This document shows, piece by piece, positions 58,001 through 64,000 of a DNA stretch of 64,000 bases. The stretch's first letter is position 1; the number at the start of each line of letters is the position of its first letter. The notes beneath the pieces were generated by a model that worked only from the letters and a program-made list of their open reading frames with translations, was not told the origin of the DNA and searched no databases. The translations under genes and the position numbers were made by a program. Source of the DNA: Rhabditoides inermis (lineage: Eukaryota; Nematoda; Chromadorea; Rhabditida; Rhabditidae); the NCBI GenBank assembly GCA_963966185.1, contig CAWZYM010000078.1, positions 385,632 to 449,631 of the forward strand, in the 5' to 3' direction.

Positions 58001-61000
58001 TCCGCTCTCGTCGGTGGGCAGCTCCTGGTGGCCATCTCGTCAGCGGGAACGTTGACGAAGTTGCCCTGGCTGTCGGTGGGCAGCACCTGTCCGTCGGCGC
58101 CAACAGGCTTTCCGCTGGCATCGGTGGGCAGAGGCTCTCCATCGGGTCCAACAACCGCTCCAGAGTCATCAGTGGGCAAAGGAGTGCCGTCGGGTCCAAC
58201 AACCGGGTAGACCGCTTGTTGTTGGCGTCGGTCGGCAGCGGGCTTCCGTCAGGTCCGATCACCGGGTAGATGTAGTTGCCGGAGTCGTCGGTCGGGAGCA
58301 CCTCTCCGTCAGGTCCGATCGGCTGTCCGTCCTCGTTCTTCTCGATAATAGCTCCGTCGTCAGTGACAAAGTTGCCAGAAGCGTCGATCGGCATGGGCGA
58401 TCCATCGGGCTTGGTGATAGGCAGGATGGTCTGTCCGCTCTCGTCGGTGGGCAGCTCCTTGGTGGCCATCTCGTCAGCGGGAACGTTGACGAAGTTGCCC
58501 TGGCTGTCGGTGGGCAGCACCTGTCCGTCGGCGCCAACAGGCTTTCCGCTGGCATCGGTGGGCAGAGGCTCTCCATCGGGTCCCACAACCGCTCCAGAGT
58601 CATCAGTGGGCAGAGGAGTGCCGTCGGGTCCAACAACCGGGTAGACCGGCTTGTTGTTGGCGTCGGTCGGCAGCGGGCTTCCGTCAGGTCCGATCACCGG
58701 GTAGATGTAGTTGCCGGAGTCGTCGGTCGGGAGCACCTCTCCGTCAGGTCCGATCGGCTGTCCGTCCTCGTTCTTCTCGATAACAGCTCCGTCGTCAGTG
58801 ACAAAGTTGCCAGAAGCGTCGGTCGGCATGGGCGATCCATCGGGCTTGGTGATAGGCAGGATGGTCTGTCCGCTCTCGTCGGTGGGCAGCTCCTTGGTGG
58901 CCATCTCGTCAGCGGGAACGTTGACGAAGTTTCCTGGCTGTCGGTGGGCAGCACCTGTCCGTCGGCGCCAACAGGCTTTCCGCTGGCATCGGTGGGCAGA
59001 GGCTCTCCATCGGGTCCAACAACCGCTCCAGAGTCATCAGTGGGCAGAGGAGTGCCGTCGGGTCCAACAACCGGGTAGACCGCTTGTTGTTGGCGTCGTC
59101 GCAGCGGGCTTCCGTCAGGTCCGATCACGGGTAGATGTAGTTGCCGGAGTCGTCGGTCGGGAGCACCTCTCCGTCAGGTCCGATCGGCTGTCCGTCTCGT
59201 TCTTCTCGATAACAGCTCCGTCGTCAGTGACAAAGTTGCCAGAAGCGTCGGTCGGCATGGGCGATCCATCGGCTTGGTGATGGGCAGATGGTCTGTCCGC
59301 TCTCGTCGGTGGCATGGTCTGTCCGCTCTCGTCGGTGGGCAGCTCCTTGGTGGCCATCTCGTCAGCGGGAACGTTGACGAAGTTGCCCTGGCTGTCGGTG
59401 GGCAGCACCTGTCCGTCGGCGCCAACAGGCTTTCCGCTGGCATCGGTGGGCAGAGGCTCTCCATCGGGTCCAACAACCGCTCCAGAGTCATCAGTGGGCA
59501 GAGGAGTGCCGTCGGGTCCAACAATCGGGTAGACCGGCTTGTTGTTGGCGTCGGTCGGCAGCGGGCTTCCGTCAGGTCCGATCACCGGGTAGATGTAGTT
59601 GCCGGAGTCGTCGGTCGGGAGCACCTCTCCGTCAGGTCCGATCGGCTGTCCGTCCTCGTTCTTCTCGATAACAGCTCCGTCGTCAGTGACAAAGTTGCCA
59701 GAAGCGTCGGTCGGCATGGGCGATCCATCGGGCTTGGTGATAGGCAGGATGGTCTGTCCGCTCTCGTCGGTGGGCAGCTCCTTGGTGGCCATCTCGTCAG
59801 CGGGAACGTTGACGAAGTTGCCCTGGCTGTCGGTGGGCAGCACCTGTCCGTCGGCGCTAACAGGCTTTCCGCTGGCATCGGTGGGCAGAGGCTCTCCATC
59901 GGGTCCAACAACCGCTCCAGAGTCATCAGTGGGCAGAGGAGTGCCGTCGGGTCCAACAACGGGGTAGACCGGCTTGTTGTTGGCGTCGGTCGGCAGCGGG
60001 CTTCCGTCAGGTCCGATCACCGGGTAGATGTAGTTGCCGGAGTCGTCGGTCGGGAGCACCTCTCCGTCAGGTCCGATCGGCTGTCCGTCCTCGTTCTTCT
60101 CGATAACAGCTCCGTCGTCACTGACAAAGTTGCCAGAAGCGTCGGTCGGCATGGGCGATCCATCGGGCTTGGTGATAGGCAGGATGGTCTGTCCGCTCTC
60201 GTCGGTGGGCAGCTCCTTGGTGGCCATCTCGTCAGCGGGAACGTTGACGAAGTTGCCCTGGCTGTCGGTGGGCAGCACCTGTCCGTCGGCGCCAACAGGC
60301 TTTCCGCTGGCATCGGTGGGCAGAGGCTCTCCATCGGGTCCAACAACCGCTCCAGAGTCATCAGTGGGCAGAGGAGTGCCGTCGGGTCCAACAACCGGGT
60401 AGACCGGCTTGTTGTTGGCGTCGGTCGGCAGCGGGCTTCCGTCAGGTCCGATCACCGGGTAGATGTAGTTGCCGGAGTCGTCGGTCGGGAGCACCTCTCC
60501 GTCAGGTCCGATCGGCTGTCCGTCCTCGTTCTTCTCGATAACAGCTCCGTCGTCAGTGACAAAGTTGCCAGAAGCGTCGGTCGGCATGGGCGATCCATCG
60601 GGCTTGGTGATAGGCAGGATGGTCTGTCCGCTCTCGTCGGTGGGCAGCTCCTTGGTGGCCATCTCGTCAGCGGGAACGTTGACGAAGTTGCCCTGGCTGT
60701 CGGTGGGCAGCACCTGTCCGTCGGCGCCAACAGGCTTTCCGCTGGCATCGGTGGGCAGAGGCTCTCCATCGGGTCCAACAACCGCTCCAGAGTCATCAGT
60801 GGGCAGAGGAGTGCCGTCGGGTCCAACAACCGGGTAGACCGGCTTGTTGTTGGCGTCGGTCGGCAGCGGGCTTCCGTCAGGTCCGATCACCGGGTAGATG
60901 TAGTTGCCGGAGTCGTCGGTCGGGAGCACCTCTCCGTCAGGTCCGATCGGCTGTCCGTCCTCGTTCTTCTCGATAACAGCTCCGTCGTCAGTGACAAAGT

Positions 61001-64000
61001 TGCCAGAAGCGTCGGTCGGCATGGGCGATCCATCGGGCTTGGTGATGGGCAGGATGGTCTGTCCGCTCTCGTCGGTGGGCAGCTCCTTGGTGGCCATCTC
61101 GTCAGCGGGAACGTTGACGAAGTTGCCCTGGCTGTCGGTGGGCAGCACCTGTCCGTCGGCGCCAACAGGCTTTCCGCTGGCATCGGTGGGCAGAGGCTCT
61201 CCATCGGGTCCAACAACCGCTCCAGAGTCATCAGTGGGCAGAGGAGTGCCGTCGGGTCCAACAATCGGGTAGACCGGCTTGTTGTTGGCGTCGGTCGGCA
61301 GCGGGCTTCCGTCAGGTCCGATCACCGGGTAGATGTAGTTGCCGGAGTCGTCGGTCGGGAGCACCTCTCCGTCAGGTCCGATCGGCTGTCCGTCCTCGTT
61401 CTTCTCGATAACAGCTCCGTCGTCAGTGACAAAGTTGCCAGAAGCGTCGGTCGGCATGGGCGATCCATCGGGCTTGGTGATAGGCAGGATGGTCTGTCCG
61501 CTCTCGTCGGTGGGCAGCTCCTTGGTGGCCATCTCGTCAGCGGGAACGTTGACGAAGTTGCCCTGGCTGTCGGTGGGCAGCACCTGTCCGTCGGCGCTAA
61601 CAGGCTTTCCGCTGGCATCGGTGGGCAGAGGCTCTCCATCGGGTCCAACAACCGCTCCAGAGTCATCAGTGGGCAGAGGAGTGCCGTCGGGTCCAACAAC
61701 GGGGTAGACCGGCTTGTTGTTGGCGTCGGTCGGCAGCGGGCTTCCGTCAGGTCCGATCACCGGGTAGATGTAGTTGCCGGAGTCGTCGGTCGGGAGCACC
61801 TCTCCGTCAGGTCCGATCGGCTGTCCGTCCTCGTTCTTCTCGATAACAGCTCCGTCGTCACTGACAAAGTTGCCAGAAGCGTCGGTCGGCATGGGCGATC
61901 CATCGGGCTTGGTGATAGGCAGGATGGTCTGTCCGCTCTCGTCGGTGGGCAGCTCCTTGGTGGCCATCTCGTCAGCGGGAACGTTGACGAAGTTGCCCTG
62001 GCTGTCGGTGGGCAGCACCTGTCCGTCGGCGCCAACAGGCTTTCCGCTGGCATCGGTGGGCAGAGGCTCTCCATCGGGTCCAACAACCGCTCCAGAGTCA
62101 TCAGTGGGCAGAGGAGTGCCGTCGGGTCCAACAACCGGGTAGACCGGCTTGTTGTTGGCGTCGGTCGGCAGCGGGCTTCCGTCAGGTCCGATCACCGGGT
62201 AGATGTAGTTGCCGGAGTCGTCGGTCGGGAGCACCTCTCCGTCAGGTCCGATCGGCTGTCCGTCCTCGTTCTTCTCGATAACAGCTCCGTCGTCAGTGAC
62301 AAAGTTGCCAGAAGCGTCGGTCGGCATGGGCGATCCATCGGGCTTGGTGATAGGCAGGATGGTCTGTCCGCTCTCGTCGGTGGGCAGCTCCTTGGTGGCC
62401 ATCTCGTCAGCGGGAACGTTGACGAAGTTGCCCTGGCTGTCGGTGGGCAGCACCTGTCCGTCGGCGCCAACAGGCTTTCCGCTGGCATCGGTGGGCAGAG
62501 GCTCTCCATCGGGTCCAACAACCGCTCCAGAGTCATCAGTGGGCAGAGGAGTGCCGTCGGGTCCAACAACCGGGTAGACCGGCTTGTTGTTGGCGTCGGT
62601 CGGCAGCGGCTTCCGTCAGGTCCGATCACCGGGTAGATGTAGTTGCCGGAGTCGTCGGTCGGGAGCACCTCTCCGTCAGGTCCGATCGGCTGTCCGTCCT
62701 CGTTCTTCTCGATAACAGCTCCGTCGTCAGTGACAAAGTTGCCAGAAGCGTCGGTCGGCATGGGCGATCCATCGGGCTTGATGATGGGCAGGATGATCTG
62801 TCCGCTCTCGTCGGTGGGCAGCTCCTTGGTAGCCATCTCGTCAGCGGGAACGTTGACGAAGTTGCCCTGGCTGTCGGTGGGCAGCACCTGTCCGTCGGCG
62901 CCAACAGGCTTTCCGCTGGCATCGGTGGGCAGAGGCTCTCCATCGGGTCCAACAACCGCTCCAGAGTCATCAGTGGGCAGAGGAGTGCCGTCGGGTTCCA
63001 ACAACCGGGTAGACCGGCTTGTTGTTGGCGTCGGTCGGCAGCGGGCTTCCGTCAGGTCCGATCACCGGGTAGATGTAGTTGCCGGAGTCGTCGGTCGGGA
63101 GCACCTCTCCCTCAGGTCCGATCGGCTGTCCGTCCTCGTTCTTCTCGATAACAGCTCCGTCGTCAGTGACAAAGTTGCCAGAAGCGTCGGTCGGCATGGG
63201 CGATCCATCGGGCTTGGTGATAGGCAGGATGGTCTGTCCGCTCTCGTCGGTGGGCAGCTCCTTGGTGGCCATCTCGTCAGCGGGAACGTTGACGAAGTGG
63301 CCCTGGTTGTCGGTGGGCAGCACCTGTCCGTCGGCGCCAACAGGCTTTCCGCTGGCATCGGTGGGCAGAGGCTCTCCATCGGGTCCAACAACCGCTCCAG
63401 AGTCATCAGTGGGCAGAGGAGTGCCGTCGGGTCCAACAACGGGGTAGACCGGCTTGTTGTTGGCGTCGGTCGGCAGCGGGCTTTCGTCAGGTCCGATCAC
63501 CGGGTAGATGTAGTTGCCGGAGTCGTCGGTCGGGAGCACCTCTCCGTCAGGTCCGATCGGCTGTCCGTCCTCGTTCTTCTCGATAACAGCTCCGTCGTCA
63601 GTGACAAAGTTGCCAGAAGCGTCGGTCGGCATGGGCGATCCATCGGGCTTGGTGATAGGCAGGATGGTCTGTCCGCTCTCGTCGGTGGGCAGCTCCTTGG
63701 TGGCCATCTCGTCAGCGGGAACGTTGACGAAGTTGCCCTGGCTGTCGGTGGGCAGCACCTGTCCGTCGGCGCCAACAGGCTTTCCGCTGGCATCGGTGGG
63801 CAGAGGCTCTCCATCGGGTCCAACAACCGCTCCAGAGTCATCAGTGGGCAGAGGAGTGCCGTCGGGTCCAACAACCGGGTAGACCGGCTTGTTGTTGGCG
63901 TCGGTCGGCAGCGGGCTTCCGTCAGGTCCGATCACCGGGTAGATGTAGTTGCCGGAGTCGTCGGTCGGGAGCACCTCTCCGTCAGGTCCGATCGGCTGTC
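43064..64000 (-). CDS. Giant extracellular protein: PTD-repeat stalk, three VWA domains, FN3, Cys-rich and EGF modules (5' end outside window)
   Basis: Reading minus strand from the right edge: more than 36 copies of a 145-residue repeat (64000 to about 48060), about six diverged 72-residue units (48060-46770), and a first VWA domain ([14 protein letters not shown]; exon to 46348). A linker (about 46080-46293) leads to a second VWA ([13 protein letters not shown], 45436-46025) and a third ([14 protein letters not shown], 44400-45140). Then come a [11 protein letters not shown] linker, a fibronectin III region ([27 protein letters not shown], 43810-44213), Cys-rich segments ([16 protein letters not shown]), a calcium-binding EGF ([16 protein letters not shown], 43373-43488) and a tail ending VRRALRWLL (stop 43064-43066). 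Extracellular matrix or cell-attachment role by domain content. The nematode giant adhesion protein DIG-1/mesocentin is a candidate relative, unproven. Confidence 0.8.
46770..48060 (-). repeat. Diverged 72-residue repeats at the VWA side of the PTD array
   Basis: Units such as [20 protein letters not shown], then [22 protein letters not shown], recur about every 216 bases with many substitutions, within one open frame. They share the LPTD, NYIYPV and KPIYPVV blocks with the 145-residue units, so they look like the older form of the array. Confidence 0.85.
48060..64000 (-). repeat. 435 bp coding tandem array, more than 36 units, continuing past the window
   Basis: Each unit is 435 bases (145 codons), for example successive unit marks at 48256, 48691, 49126 and 49561. 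Copies differ by only a few bases. Within a unit the short motif PLPTDxSG or VLPTDxSG appears about seven times ([59 protein letters not shown]). The unit is acidic, rich in Pro, Gly, Asp and Thr and has no Cys, so an extended flexible stalk is expected. Frame is lost in small clusters at 58.0-59.3 kb and 62.6-63.0 kb. Confidence 0.97.

Noticed and set aside
59274..62636. 1120-codon plus-strand open frame, with others of 587 and 795 codons across the repeat array
   Set aside because: The unit length is a multiple of three, so one stop-free antisense frame stays open through every copy. The minus strand has the PTD motifs, continues into VWA exons and splices correctly; the plus-strand frames do neither.
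48256..63882. Dozens of 122- and 125-codon ORFs spaced 435 bases apart
   Set aside because: They are shadow frames of the same repeat unit on both strands, one per copy.

Overview
The window looks like nuclear DNA from a nematode. Coding regions are split into many short exons by introns that are often only 45-60 bases and start GT and end TTTCAG or TTCCAG. Several encoded families are nematode-specific or strongly expanded there: a ground-like (grl) secreted protein, a transthyretin-like (ttr) protein, a small ShKT peptide, a ZIG-8-type two-Ig protein and a nematode-type BTB protein. No species is claimed. The DNA is full of (GA/CT)n microsatellites and young repeats.

Layout. Plus-strand genes from the left: the 3' part of a gankyrin/PSMD10 gene (1-2100), a zig-8-like Ig gene (2458-6334) and a ground-like gene (6675-7402). 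A minus-strand single-Ig membrane protein gene follows (7744-9458), then a broken minus-strand copy of a BTB/armadillo gene (9784-11457), a 5'-less ligand-gated ion channel fragment (11961-13295), a short hydrophobic protein (13886-14747) and a BTB protein (about 15517-18478).

From about 18958 to 28070 lies a 9.1 kb composite repeat. It is bounded by about 350 bp inverted arms. Inside are a 1.4 kb fold-back element, a damaged Cys-rich gene, an RTE-like retrotransposon with a 71 bp target duplication, and a 177 bp satellite that carries part of an exon of the neighbouring Cys-rich gene.

To the right is a segmental duplication. An intact BTB/armadillo gene (30443-33799) and an intact RED/IK (smu-2-like) splicing-factor gene (34466-36751) lie beside a 3' fragment of RED (28391-29520) and a 3'-truncated copy of the Ig gene (29644-30117). 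Each block has one broken and one intact partner gene. Two plus-strand genes for probable mitochondrial proteins follow (37106-38813, MAIP1-like; 38989-40845), then minus-strand ttr and ShKT genes.

The last 21 kb (43064 to beyond the right edge) is the 3' end of one giant minus-strand gene for an extracellular protein. It has more than 36 nearly identical 145-residue repeats rich in the motif PLPTD, then diverged 72-residue relatives, three von Willebrand A domains, a fibronectin III region, Cys-rich segments and an EGF module. Clusters of one-base indels in a few repeat copies look like assembly errors rather than biology.
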